Below are positions 1-7,575 of a DNA stretch of 64,000 nt, in pieces; within the stretch, counting starts at the first letter, position 1; every line of letters begins with the position of its first letter. The stretch covers positions 682,001-746,000 of the forward strand of contig CBDFNJ010000001.1 in assembly GCA_965250115.1 (NCBI GenBank), given 5' to 3'. The DNA is from CBDFHB01 sp965250115. GTDB taxonomy: Bacteria; Acidobacteriota; Vicinamibacteria; Marinacidobacterales; SMYC01. A model generated the notes under the pieces. It did not search any database. It saw nothing but the letters and a program-made list of their open reading frames with translations, and was not told where the DNA came from. The translations under genes and the position numbers were made by a program.

Positions 1-767
1 TCCTCGGCCAGCCACCGCCGCTTCTCCTCGAGAGGCAAGTGGGACTTGAGCAAAGGCAACTGCAGATTGAATCCCAGGACGCGTCGGGGAACGAGGACCC
101 TCGTCAGACCGGACGGCAACCGTCCCCCGACCTCGGCGACGGCCCGCACCTCCTCCTTCGAAAAGTCGGGAAAGGAAACGAGTGCGCCGAAGTGAGAGTG
201 GTGCGAGCGCAAGGATTCGACGTCCTCATGATTGACTCGGTCCATGCGGGCCTCGCCTCGATAGTAGACGTCGACGAAGGACCTGAGGTGGCGGACTCGC
301 ACTTCGAGGGAGTCGCTTCCCATGAGATGGACGGCTTCGCTTTTACTTGTCAGGAAGCTGGCCAGAAACCCCGTCTCGTTTCTCACCGGATCATCGGGGC
401 GCCCATTCTGCAGTCGCACGCCGGGGAGCTCGGAGGCTTTTTCGATCAAGGCTCGTGCTTCGATGTCCCGCACGACATGGTTCCAGTGACGGACCTCGAG
501 CTCGGGATTGTCGAAGGACTCCACCTGAACGAGCAGATGGGGAATGTCGAGGTTCTGGATCGCGGAGGCTCGGTTCGCGCCATCGAGGAGGAGGTAGCGA
601 TCGCTGCCGGGCAGGCTCGCAACAATGGGTGGGTTCTTCAGGATACCGTCCGCTGAAAGGCGGTCGATCAGCCGCGCGACCCGGTCGAGGTCGACGTCCT
701 CGTGCAACAGGAGGTTTTTCACGGGAACGATGCGCAGGTCGGGGAATCCCCCGGATAGCTCGGACAT
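1..767 (-). CDS. ParB/SbnI-like N-terminal domain protein (3' end cut off by window edge)
   Basis: The minus-strand frame starts at ATG 767, with GGAGG nine bases upstream, and stays open to base 1, so about 255 residues are visible and the C-terminus is missing. Early residues (VPVKNLLLHEDVD, LLLDGANRASAIQ) have the layout of a ParB-like N-terminal domain: a parameter strand, a helix, then a DGxxR loop. This layout also occurs in the SbnI/SerK group, where ParB-fold proteins act as free-serine kinases or metabolic regulators. The partition-type GERRxRA CTPase box is absent, so a chromosome-partition role is unlikely. An XRE regulator lies upstream in the same orientation. Function beyond the fold is inference. 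Confidence 0.7.
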   Translation of the reverse strand, partial: MSELSGGFPDLRIVPVKNLLLHEDVDLDRVARLIDRLSADGILKNPPIVASLPGSDRYLLLDGANRASAIQNLDIPHLLVQVESFDNPELEVRHWNHVVRDIEARALIEKASELPGVRLQNGRPDDPVRNETGFLASFLTSKSEAVHLMGSDSLEVRVRHLRSFVDVYYRGEARMDRVNHEDVESLRSHHSHFGALVSFPDFSKEEVRAVAEVGGRLPSGLTRVLVPRRVLGFNLQLPLLKSHLPLEEKRRWLAE

Positions 768-831
768 TGCTTCTTGCCTCCCCGAGTACGATTGTATCCC
801 TACTGGCCGAGGTGGGAGCGGCGCGCGCGAA

Positions 832-1197
832 TCAGGAGCTCACACGCGGCCTGCGAGCGCGGCGACGGGTCTTCTTCGTCGCCGTCTTCAAGAGGTGGTC
901 GACCTCGTCATCGGCCAAACCGTCGATGGCGCGGAGCACGCGTGCCGCCTGGCTGGGACGTCGATAGATGATGCGCCTCAAGTCGGTGCCGATGCGGCCC
1001 GCCAGAGCGAGAAACTCGTCGGGGTTCTGACCCAGGGCTTTAGCGATGCGAACCACCTTTGACTCCGCCGGAGGGGGAAAGACGTCTCGCTCGATCGGCG
1101 CCAAATAAGTCGGGCTAATACCCACGCGCTTCGCGAATTGAGTGATGCTGATATTTTGCTCTTCGCGCAGTCTACGAACCGTCTTGCCGAACTTCAT
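832..1197 (-). CDS. XRE-family helix-turn-helix regulator
   Basis: 121 residues. The first ~60 form an XRE/Cro helix-turn-helix (FGKTVRRLREEQNISITQFA then KRVGISPTYLAPIERDVF), followed by a PSQAARVLRAIDGLADDEVD helical stretch and a very basic tail (KKTRRRARRPRVSS). It is expected to bind DNA as a dimer. Its target is unknown; autoregulation or control of the downstream SbnI-like gene (65 bp away, same strand) is plausible. A GGAGGGAGA purine run lies upstream of the ATG. Confidence 0.85.
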   Translation of the reverse strand: MKFGKTVRRLREEQNISITQFAKRVGISPTYLAPIERDVFPPPAESKVVRIAKALGQNPDEFLALAGRIGTDLRRIIYRRPSQAARVLRAIDGLADDEVDHLLKTATKKTRRRARRPRVSS

Positions 1198-1224
1198 GTT
1201 GATGAGTCTCCCTCCTGGCCGTCC

Positions 1225-1885
1225 GTTAAAGTGACCCCCGGCAAAGCCGGGGGCCTATTCATAAGAGCCCCTCGAAGGGGCTGTTCATGAGCCCCCTAAA
1301 GGGGTCGATCTTGCTCCCCAACTACGAGCCCGACCAGTCCATATTCAGCTGGTCCAGACGTTGGTCCTCCTGCTCTTGGTCACGAATGTACTTGCGGACC
1401 ATCTCTTCGTCCAAGCCTACGGTCGACACGAAGTAACCGCGTGCCCAGAAGCTTTCGCCGGTGAAGTTGCGTCTGCGTCCGTGGAAGTTCCGTGCCACCG
1501 AGATCGCACTCTTGCCTTTGATGAACCCCACCACGTTCAACACCGCAAACTTCGGTGGGATGCTGATGCACATGTGGACGTGGTCCGACATCAAGTGGCC
1601 CTCCAGAATCCGGGCCTCTTTTTGCTTCGCCAGCTCGTGGAGAATCTTTCCCAGATGCGTTCTGATTGCACCATACATCTTCTTCCTTCGGTACTTCGGG
1701 ATGAACACAACGTGATATTTGCAGTCCCATCGTGTGTGGGATAGGCTCTTGTATTCTTTCACCTTGGTAGTCCTCCTTGTTTGGAAGTTCGCGCTTTCCA
1801 AGGAAGACTTTCTTTCCTACTTCCTTACACGGTCAAACCTCTGGGAGCCACCCCGGCAGAGCCGGGGGTTTACCTCAATGAATTA
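1225..1885 (-). mobile_element. IS200/IS605-family insertion sequence, tnpA only
   Basis: A tnpA gene is bracketed by subterminal hairpins, as expected for single-strand transposition by this family. The right end, past the tnpA stop, has CCCCCGGC/GCCGGGGG at 1235-1253, AGCCCCT/AGGGGCT at 1266-1282 and CCCCT/AGGGG at 1293-1304. The left end has CCCCGGC/GCCGGGG at 1851-1867 followed by GTTTACCTCAATGAATTAAA. The two outer hairpins are near-identical in sequence. No tnpB or iscB lies inside. These elements make no target duplication, so the exact tips are approximate. Confidence 0.8.
1322..1762 (-). CDS. tnpA: IS200/IS605-family transposase TnpA (Y1, HUH)
   Basis: 146 residues from the preferred GTG at 1762, which has GGAGG nine bases upstream. 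An in-frame ATG at 1801 would add 13 poorly conserved residues. The protein carries the HUH metal-binding motif (SDHVHMCISIP) and the downstream tyrosine (MVRKYIRDQE) that attacks single-stranded DNA. The N-terminus KEYKSLSHTRWDCKYHVVF is typical of IS200 TnpA. Length is normal and the frame intact, so it could be active. Confidence 0.92.
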   Translation of the reverse strand: MKEYKSLSHTRWDCKYHVVFIPKYRRKKMYGAIRTHLGKILHELAKQKEARILEGHLMSDHVHMCISIPPKFAVLNVVGFIKGKSAISVARNFHGRRRNFTGESFWARGYFVSTVGLDEEMVRKYIRDQEQEDQRLDQLNMDWSGS

Positions 1886-1899
1886 AACGGGTAGTATCT

Positions 1900-2090
1900 C
1901 GTTTCTTCGGGAACGACCACCGTTCCGGCACGCGACGCGGTGACTTGGCAAGCCAAGGTCACCCGCGACGCTCAGTTTCCTGCTGAGCCGAGTTGGAACG
2001 GCACTAGTTCTAGGACCCGGGGGAATTCTAATGAGAGGACGAAAGCCGGGTCAAGCCTCTCCCAGGCAGTGAGAGGTTCGGAAAGACGCT
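1900..2090 (+). ncRNA. Orphan structured RNA resembling an IscB omega RNA (HEARO motif)
   Basis: Several nested pairings are visible. An outer stem CCGTTCC (1920-1926) pairs with GGAACGG (1995-2001). It encloses a hairpin GGTGACTTGGC (1939-1949) with GCCAAGGTCACC (1952-1963, one bulged G) and a hairpin GCTCAG/CTGAGC (1970-1988). Downstream, GACCCGG (2014-2020) pairs with CCGGGTC (2046-2052), and GAGAGG (2033-2038) interleaves with CCTCTC (2056-2061), giving an H-type pseudoknot; a second GAGAGG at 2071-2076 is an alternative partner. This layout and the CACTAGTTC...CCCGGGGGAAT block match my memory of HEARO/IscB omega RNAs. No IscB ORF follows; the next gene is convergent. The guide would be the bases just 5' of the first stem. 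Confidence 0.68.
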
Positions 2091-3261
2091 AGGGTTGCAT
2101 CCAGTCGGAAAGGTGAACCAGCGCGCCACCCTCTGCCTTGACGATGTGGACTGCGTTCAATCCCTGATGGCTCTCCCGGCTGAAACTTATTGGGGTTCCC
2201 AGGGAGTTGTCGCTCCAATTATTGATGGTTTCCAGTGAGGCGATCAGCTGCATGCGAGTCAGCTCGCGGCCCGCTCGTCTCATTCCTTCCACCAGCACTT
2301 CCGCGCGCGAAAGGCCCCACATCGCGTAGGTTCCGAACTCGATGCCCTGGCCATATTTCTCGATGATCTCACGGGCCCTCACGACGCCGGGCTCGTCCGA
2401 TGTGGGATCGGGCACGCTGGATGCCAGAACGGCACCTTCCCAGCTCTCACCGACCAGCTCGAACATGATCGGATCGGAGAGGAGCTGGGATCCCACAATT
2501 TGGGGAGAGTAGTCTTCGATGGCGTCGATCGCCCTCACGAGCGCGGCAGCTCCCTCCGAAATGGTCCAGATGAAGATCAGGTCGATCTCTTCATCCTTGA
2601 ATTTCTGAGCCACGTCCGACAAGTCGGTATCTCCGACGCTGTAGCTCTGCTCGAGAGCGACTTCCTTGCTCTCCGTAGCGCGCAGGCCGACCCTGACGCC
2701 TTCTTGCCCCTCGCGGCCGAAGGAGCCGTCCTGATACAGGAGCCCATATTTCTTGGCTTCGAGCTCCTCCACCACATACTTGGCCAGGATGCGCCCCTCG
2801 GTCACATAGGTGGGAAACGTCGAGAACACATAGGCAATGACCGGGGTCGTCCAAACCCTGACGCCCGAGCCCGGATTGACCCATGGGATGGCCCTGAACG
2901 CCATGTAGTCTTTGACGGCGAGGCAGTTCGCCGTGCCGTTACCGCCGACCATGGCGAAAATTCGGTCTTCCTCGACGAGCTCTCGTACGACTTCGGGAGT
3001 GCGCGACGCGTCGTAGCCGTCATCTTTGATGATGAGGCGCAGCTTGCGGCCGTTAACGCCGCCTTCGGCGTTGACATAGGCGAAGTAGGCCTCCATCGAG
3101 CGCGCGATCGTAGACAAGTTGGAAGCCGGTCCAGTCAGAGGCGCCCAGGTACCAATGACGATCTCGTCGCTCGATACGCCAACGTCCGTTCCACCGCAGG
3201 CCAAGAGGACTACGACGGCAAGAACCGCGAATGAAAACAAACCGCATCTGCTACCTTGCAT
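2089..3261 (-). CDS. Solute-binding lipoprotein, branched-chain amino acid ABC type
   Basis: 390 residues. An N-terminal signal ending in the lipobox LLAC (Cys about residue 22) indicates a membrane-anchored periplasmic lipoprotein. The mature part has the type-I periplasmic-binding fold of LivJ-like proteins: VIGTWAPLTGPAS near the start, AYVNAEGGVNGRKLRL, then the VVRELVEEDRIFAMVGGNGT strand-loop. Ligands in this family include branched-chain amino acids, amides, urea and aromatic acids; the sequence does not fix which. No permease or ATPase genes are adjacent, so it is an orphan binding protein here. Its stop lies at the 3' edge of the structured RNA on the other strand. Confidence 0.88.
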   Translation of the reverse strand: MQGSRCGLFSFAVLAVVVLLACGGTDVGVSSDEIVIGTWAPLTGPASNLSTIARSMEAYFAYVNAEGGVNGRKLRLIIKDDGYDASRTPEVVRELVEEDRIFAMVGGNGTANCLAVKDYMAFRAIPWVNPGSGVRVWTTPVIAYVFSTFPTYVTEGRILAKYVVEELEAKKYGLLYQDGSFGREGQEGVRVGLRATESKEVALEQSYSVGDTDLSDVAQKFKDEEIDLIFIWTISEGAAALVRAIDAIEDYSPQIVGSQLLSDPIMFELVGESWEGAVLASSVPDPTSDEPGVVRAREIIEKYGQGIEFGTYAMWGLSRAEVLVEGMRRAGRELTRMQLIASLETINNWSDNSLGTPISFSRESHQGLNAVHIVKAEGGALVHLSDWMQP

Positions 3262-3412
3262 GGTTGCTAACTCTTCCGATTATCGAATCGGCTCCCTCGA
3301 TTGCCACACCGAACGAGGAATCCTAGCACGAAACCCTCGCGCAAAGGTGCTCTCCCGCCCTGCCGTATACATGGTACAATTCTTTACAATCCATTCAGAA
3401 AGGGAGCTCTCC

Positions 3413-3610
3413 ATGAGCGACGAGCTGGAAGTCGAGGACGACATTTTTCTGGAAGAGGGAGTGCTCTACTGTACTTGCGGCAACCCCATCGAGGCGGACG
3501 ACGCTCAAAGCCTCATCGACAAGGATGCCGGCAAGGAGTTCGTTGCCTGCCCCACTTGCGACATGAAACACTTCGCTGAAAGCGGCCACTTCAAGGTCGA
3601 CGACGATTGA
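3413..3610 (+). CDS. Small acidic zinc-ribbon-like protein
   Basis: 65 residues from ATG 3413, with AGGGAG seven bases upstream; the longer in-frame extension upstream has no ribosome site. Two cysteine pairs (LYCTCGN and VACPTCDM) about 35 residues apart suggest a zinc ribbon. Both ends are strongly acidic (MSDELEVEDD, HFKVDDD). No specific function recognised. It stands alone and ends just before a long perfect hairpin that probably terminates it. Confidence 0.75.
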   Translation: MSDELEVEDDIFLEEGVLYCTCGNPIEADDAQSLIDKDAGKEFVACPTCDMKHFAESGHFKVDDD

Positions 3611-3618
3611 CGGAACCC

Positions 3619-3646
3619 GGAGGGCCTTCGCACATGAAGGCCCTCC
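3619..3646. terminator. Perfect 11-bp hairpin, probable terminator
   Basis: GGAGGGCCTTC (3619-3629), loop GCACAT, GAAGGCCCTCC (3636-3646). It sits 9 bases after the zinc-ribbon stop and before the convergent Lys-rich gene, so it could end both transcripts. No U-tract follows on either side, so it is not a textbook intrinsic terminator. Confidence 0.5.
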
Positions 3647-3690
3647 GCGTATCGGTGGGCGATCGAAGTTTCAGCGACTAGTGGAGCTCG

Positions 3691-4209
3691 TCAGAAGACG
3701 GGGTCCATACCTCCACCGAAATCGTCGTCGTTATCGTCGCTCTCCTCATCGCGAGTCGAGCTGCCAAAGCCTCCCGCCTCGGGGCGCCGTTCCGTGTCCG
3801 AGCCCCAGGGCGCCGTTGGCTTTTCCCAAGGAGCGGGAGCCGGGGCCGAGACCGGAGCAACGGGGGCCGGGACCGGAGCAACGGGGGCCGGGACCGGAGC
3901 AACGGGGGCCGGGGCCGGGACCGGAGCAACGGGGGCCGGGGCCGGTTTCGGGACCGCGGGCCTGGGTGCCGGGGAGGGCTTCTTTGGGGCCGACTTCTTT
4001 TTCGGCTTCTTTGGCGAAGCTTTCTTCTTCGCGGCTTTCTTTTTGGACGGCTTTTTCTTGGCCTTTTTCTTGGCTACTTTCTTCTTGGCCTTCTTCCTTT
4101 TCGCAGCCTTCTTCCTTTTGCCGGCCTTCTTTTTCGTCACTTTCCGCTTCGCCGCTTTCTTCTTGGATACCTTCTTCTTGGTCTTGGCTTTCTTCTTTTT
4201 CTTTTTCAT
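3691..4209 (-). CDS. Lys/Ala/Pro-rich histone H1-like protein with acidic tail
   Basis: 172 residues of low complexity in three zones. Residues 1-~75 are almost entirely Lys/Ala with KKKAKK and KKAAKRK blocks, like histone H1 C-terminal tails and bacterial H1-like nucleoid proteins. Residues ~75-130 are a Pro/Ala/Val linker with repeated PAPVAPV units. The last ~40 are acidic (DEESDDNDDDFGGGMDPVF). The basic part should bind DNA or RNA without sequence preference; the acidic tail may self-regulate or bind a partner. The linker is encoded by tandem DNA repeats. The frame is intact and the charge pattern too ordered to be noncoding. Confidence 0.75.
   Translation of the reverse strand: MKKKKKKAKTKKKVSKKKAAKRKVTKKKAGKRKKAAKRKKAKKKVAKKKAKKKPSKKKAAKKKASPKKPKKKSAPKKPSPAPRPAVPKPAPAPVAPVPAPAPVAPVPAPVAPVPAPVAPVSAPAPAPWEKPTAPWGSDTERRPEAGGFGSSTRDEESDDNDDDFGGGMDPVF
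3851..3945. repeat. Tandem 21-27 bp repeat within the histone-like gene
   Basis: Four units beginning ACCGGAGCAACGGGGGCC start at 3851, 3872, 3893 and 3920; the first two are 21 bp, the later ones carry an extra GGGCCG. Read on the minus strand they encode the PAPVAPV linker. The units are nearly identical, so linker length is likely to vary between strains. Confidence 0.8.
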
Positions 4210-4465
4210 TTCAGCTGCCCACCTCCATCGAAGGCCAGAGGATTATGTAGAATCGCCTGGCTGCGAATCGTATCCGCACGTCGTCGAGAATAACATCGAT
4301 TGGTTCGGTCGTCACCTCGGTGAGTGTCCACTAGTTTATCGGCACGTGACTCGTCTGTTATCTCTCACTCTCGTCGATCATCCTTGAATCGAACGTCCGG
4401 GATTCTAGTTGGCATTGCTTCGAACTGTCAAAGGTGTTTTGATATTTCCCCGACGGTGTCGATCC

Positions 4466-5311
4466 ATGGAAAAACTCAAGACCTACAGCCGTTTCGTCAA
4501 AATCGAGCACACGCTCTTTTCGTTTCCGTTGCTCGTCGCCGGCGCGCTTCTGGCTCGAGGCGAGCTCACCGCCCGAGTCTTCGTTCTGATCCTCGTCGCG
4601 GGGACCGGGGCCCGAACCGCAGCTCTCGCCCTGAACCGAATTCTCGACCGCACCATCGACAAAAACAATCCCAGAACGGCTAGTCGAGAGCTCCCGTCCG
4701 GCGCCCTGAGCCTCAGAGAGGCTTCAGCCATCACGTTCCTCGGAGCCGGCGTCTTCCTCGCGGCAGCCTACCTGATCTCGCCACGCTGCCTCGTATTGAC
4801 GCCCATTCCGCTCACGATTTTCCTGCTCTACCCGCTCATGAAGGGGCGCACGATGTGGGCCCACCTCGGCGTCGGGGCCGCACTTGCCATGGGCCCGCTC
4901 GGCGCCTGGTACGCGATTCAGCTAGATTTCCGGGACTTCCAGCCCGCACTCTATCTCTGCGCATTCACGTTCTTCTGGGTCGCCGGTTTCGACATCATCT
5001 ACGCGACGCTCGATACAGACTTCGATCGAAGCTACGGCCTCCACTCGCTACCCGCTCGGCTCGGACGCGAGCGGGCTTTGTGGATCTCGCTCCTGTTTCA
5101 CGTCGTGGCGTTTCTGCTCCTTTGCCTTCTCTACTGGACGGCGCTCGAAGGCGGACTCTCGGCGGCCCTCCTGCTCCTCATTGGTGCTCTTCTCTTCGTG
5201 GAACACCGAAAAGCCTCCGATGTGGACCTCGCGTTTTTCAAGATCAACGCCGTGCTGGGCTTCGTCGTCTTGGCCTTCGTGATGGCGGGCATCCTCGTGC
5301 CCTCGCCTTGA
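4466..5311 (+). CDS. mqnP: UbiA-family prenyltransferase, probable menaquinone MqnP
   Basis: 281 residues from ATG 4466 (MEKLKTYSRFVKIEHTLFSF); an upstream in-frame ATG adds a non-conserved leader. It is a polytopic membrane protein with both aspartate-rich motifs of the UbiA family: NRILDRTIDKNN with the RTASRELPSG continuation, and YATLDTDFDRSYG. Such enzymes attach an isoprenoid chain to an aromatic acid. Followed by mqnE, mqnA and mqnC, the best assignment is the prenyltransferase of the futalosine pathway rather than UbiA of ubiquinone synthesis. That substrate choice rests on context. Confidence 0.85.
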   Translation: MEKLKTYSRFVKIEHTLFSFPLLVAGALLARGELTARVFVLILVAGTGARTAALALNRILDRTIDKNNPRTASRELPSGALSLREASAITFLGAGVFLAAAYLISPRCLVLTPIPLTIFLLYPLMKGRTMWAHLGVGAALAMGPLGAWYAIQLDFRDFQPALYLCAFTFFWVAGFDIIYATLDTDFDRSYGLHSLPARLGRERALWISLLFHVVAFLLLCLLYWTALEGGLSAALLLLIGALLFVEHRKASDVDLAFFKINAVLGFVVLAFVMAGILVPSP

Positions 5312-5690
5312 GGACTCGTGTCCGGCACACAGTCGAGCCCTTCTCCCATCGGTGGCAGACAAAGGCAGGCAGCACTGGCGGCGATCGGCGGGTTGTGTCA
5401 GACTTTTCGCTTGCAGGGTGCTCGAACCATGCATCCGCGCCCTGCACGAGCGGTAGCTCCAACATCTGCCGCGAGCCCGGCCCGAGTGGGCCGCGAGGGA
5501 GGCCGAGGCGTCAGCGCGAGCGCAATGCGAGGCGAAGCCGAGACCCGAAGCGAGAAGCCGTGCCGCCTTCCGCAGCGAGCCTGTCGAGCGGAGGGCTAGC
5601 CCGGCCGAAGGACGGGCGCGTTGCGATAGAGTTGGGGCCCCGCGGCATTGATGGAATAGGCGACCGAGAACTAAGTATGGGAGGCACGAG
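5312..5690. other. Intergenic region, mostly dispersed-repeat sequence
   Basis: No gene recognised in these 379 bases. They hold an imperfect hairpin around TGCAGGG/CCCTGCA (about 5412-5446) and copy 1 of the dispersed repeat (5511-5650). Open frames crossing it are products of its GC-rich composition. Confidence 0.6.
5511..5650. repeat. Dispersed intergenic repeat, copy 1
   Basis: Shares a long core with 20038-20180 and 39812-39950: AGCGAGAAGCCGTGCCGCCT, then TCCGCAGCGAGCCTG, GAGCGGAGGG and CGGGCGCGTTGC in the same order and spacing. All three copies are intergenic in the same orientation and end in a G-rich GTTGGGGCCC or GGTGGGG stretch followed by a C-rich block (CCCGCGGCAT here). Confidence 0.85.
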
Positions 5691-6794
5691 GTGAACGCGG
5701 CGACAAAGGTGGAGAGCATCGTCTTTCAAGATTCGAGACTCGTTCCCATATGGGGGAGGGTGCTGTCCTCGGAGCGACTCGACCGGAACGACGGCCTCGC
5801 CCTGCTCGAAAGCTGGGATCTGACCGCAATCGGCAAAATGGCCGACCATGTCAAGCGTTCCAAAACAGACGAGCTCGTCTACTTCGTGATGAATCGCCAG
5901 CTCAATCCGACGAATCTATGCGTCCTGGACTGCAGTTTCTGCGACTTCGCGGCGAAGCCTGGCGACGCGCATGCCTACGAGATGACACACGACGAGATGC
6001 TCGGCAAGCTCAGCGACGAGCTCTCGGAGGTGCACATTGTCGGGGGGCTCCATCCGAAGTGGCGTTTCGAGGACTATCTGAGGATCGTCCGAGATATTCA
6101 CGACGCTTTTCCGAAGCTCCAGATCAAGGCCTGGACGGCGGTAGAGATCGACTGGTTCGCCCGCATTGGCCGCATGTCGATCCGCGAGGTTCTCGAGCGC
6201 ATGCGGGAGGCCGGTGTAAAGTCGCTCCCCGGCGGCGGCGCGGAGGTCTTTTCTGAGCGTATCCGCCAGGCGACGTTCGAGCACAAGATGGGCGCGGAAC
6301 GATGGCTCGAAGTGCACCGGATCGCCCACGAGATGGGAATCCCGTCCAACGCAACACTCCTCTACGGTCACGTGGAAACCTACGAGGAGCGTGTCGACCA
6401 CATGTTGCGACTGAGGGAGGCTCAGGACGAGCAGCCGGGGTTTCTTTCCTTCATCCCCCTCGCTCTCCAGCCGGGAAATACGGGGCTCGTGGAACGCCAG
6501 GCGTCGGCGATCGAAGATCTGAGAACCCTGGCCTGTGCCCGGCTCCTCTTGGACAACTTCGACCACATCAAGTCCTATTGGGTCATGCTCGGGGAGGAGA
6601 CCGCCTCGGTCGGCTTGAGCTTCGGTGCAAGCGACCTCGACGGCACGATCGGTGAAGAGCGCATCGCTCACTACGCTCAGGCGGGAAGCGCCGTCGGACT
6701 CGCCCGCGACAGGCTCGTGTCCATGATTCGAGAGGCCGGCAAGGTGCCCGCGGAACGAGACGCGCTCTACAATCTCGTTCGCGTCTACGATTAG
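5691..6794 (+). CDS. mqnE: Aminofutalosine synthase (radical SAM)
   Basis: 367 residues from GTG 5691 with GGGAGG just upstream. It makes aminofutalosine from SAM-derived adenosine and the MqnA product. The radical SAM cluster motif is CVLDCSFC (CxxxCxxC). HIVGGLHPKWRF, KAWTAVEIDW and LPGGGAEVFSERIR distinguish it from the MqnC sister, which has LMQGGVNP instead. C-terminal FGASDLDGTIGEERI is also typical. It lies 19 bp upstream of mqnA in the same operon. Confidence 0.95.
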   Translation: MNAATKVESIVFQDSRLVPIWGRVLSSERLDRNDGLALLESWDLTAIGKMADHVKRSKTDELVYFVMNRQLNPTNLCVLDCSFCDFAAKPGDAHAYEMTHDEMLGKLSDELSEVHIVGGLHPKWRFEDYLRIVRDIHDAFPKLQIKAWTAVEIDWFARIGRMSIREVLERMREAGVKSLPGGGAEVFSERIRQATFEHKMGAERWLEVHRIAHEMGIPSNATLLYGHVETYEERVDHMLRLREAQDEQPGFLSFIPLALQPGNTGLVERQASAIEDLRTLACARLLLDNFDHIKSYWVMLGEETASVGLSFGASDLDGTIGEERIAHYAQAGSAVGLARDRLVSMIREAGKVPAERDALYNLVRVYD

Positions 6795-6813
6795 TGGCGC
6801 GCAATAGGCTCGC

Positions 6814-7575
6814 ATGCGACTGCTCATCGGCCAGATTGCTTACCTCAACAGCCAGCCGTTCTACCCGCTCCTTGGCGAGCATCGGCTGATCCCGACCGCT
6901 CCCAGCGAGCTCGGTCGTATGGCCGCCAAGAGCGAGATCGACGCTGGCATTCTTGCGAGCGCAGATTTTCTCCTCTACGAGGACCGCTACGAGCCGATCG
7001 CGGATCTCGGCGTCGCCAATCGCGAGGAGGTCCGGAGCATCCTGCTTGCGAGCAAGACACCCATCGGGGAGCTCGATTCGAAGACCGTCGGCATTACGGA
7101 GGACACCTCGACCTCCGTGCAACTCTTGCGCCTTCTACTCGAGGCTCGAGAAGGCATCCAGCCGGGGGCCTACGTTCGAGGCTTGAGGCAGGAGGCGGAT
7201 GCGTTCCTCGTCATCGGGAACGAGGCGCTGATGCAGAACCTGCGTCCGACGCCCGGTTTCCCCTATCGCTACGATCTCGCGACCGAGTGGTGGTCCTGGA
7301 CAGGGCTGCCTTTCGTCTTCGCGCTCTGGGCCATTCGGCGCTCGCTTCCAGAGAACGTCAAGTCCAGTTTCGCCGATCTCCTCGACCGCTCCTTCACCGT
7401 GGGCATGTCCCAAATCGACGACATCGCCGTGGAGTGCGAGGGCGAACTGGGCTCGAGAACGGAGCTAGCGGCGTACTTGAGGAACTTCCACTACAGGCTT
7501 GGCCCGGAGGAGATGGAGGGTCTCGCGCATTTCCGGCGGCTCATGCACGAACATCGACTTTTGGAGCCTATATGA
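6814..7575 (+). CDS. mqnA: Chorismate dehydratase
   Basis: 253 residues, a periplasmic-binding-like fold that works in the cytoplasm. It converts chorismate to 3-enolpyruvylbenzoate, the first committed futalosine step. Family features are RLLIGQIAYLNSQPFYP at the start, DAGILASADFLLYED, and VGITEDTSTSVQLLRLLL in the middle. The stop overlaps the mqnC start (ATGA), indicating translational coupling. Confidence 0.93.
   Translation: MRLLIGQIAYLNSQPFYPLLGEHRLIPTAPSELGRMAAKSEIDAGILASADFLLYEDRYEPIADLGVANREEVRSILLASKTPIGELDSKTVGITEDTSTSVQLLRLLLEAREGIQPGAYVRGLRQEADAFLVIGNEALMQNLRPTPGFPYRYDLATEWWSWTGLPFVFALWAIRRSLPENVKSSFADLLDRSFTVGMSQIDDIAVECEGELGSRTELAAYLRNFHYRLGPEEMEGLAHFRRLMHEHRLLEPI

Noticed and set aside
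3851..3945. CRISPR-like repetitive array
   Set aside because: Units are contiguous 21-27 bp tandem copies without unique spacers and lie inside a coding frame.
4855..5719. Long open frames on both strands across the ubiA end and repeat copy 1
   Set aside because: They are out of frame with the conserved UbiA protein and continue into repeat DNA; typical GC-rich shadows.
7287..7571. N-terminal extension of mqnC by 95 codons
   Set aside because: It lies wholly within mqnA in another frame; the ATGA overlap and family length support the start at 7572.
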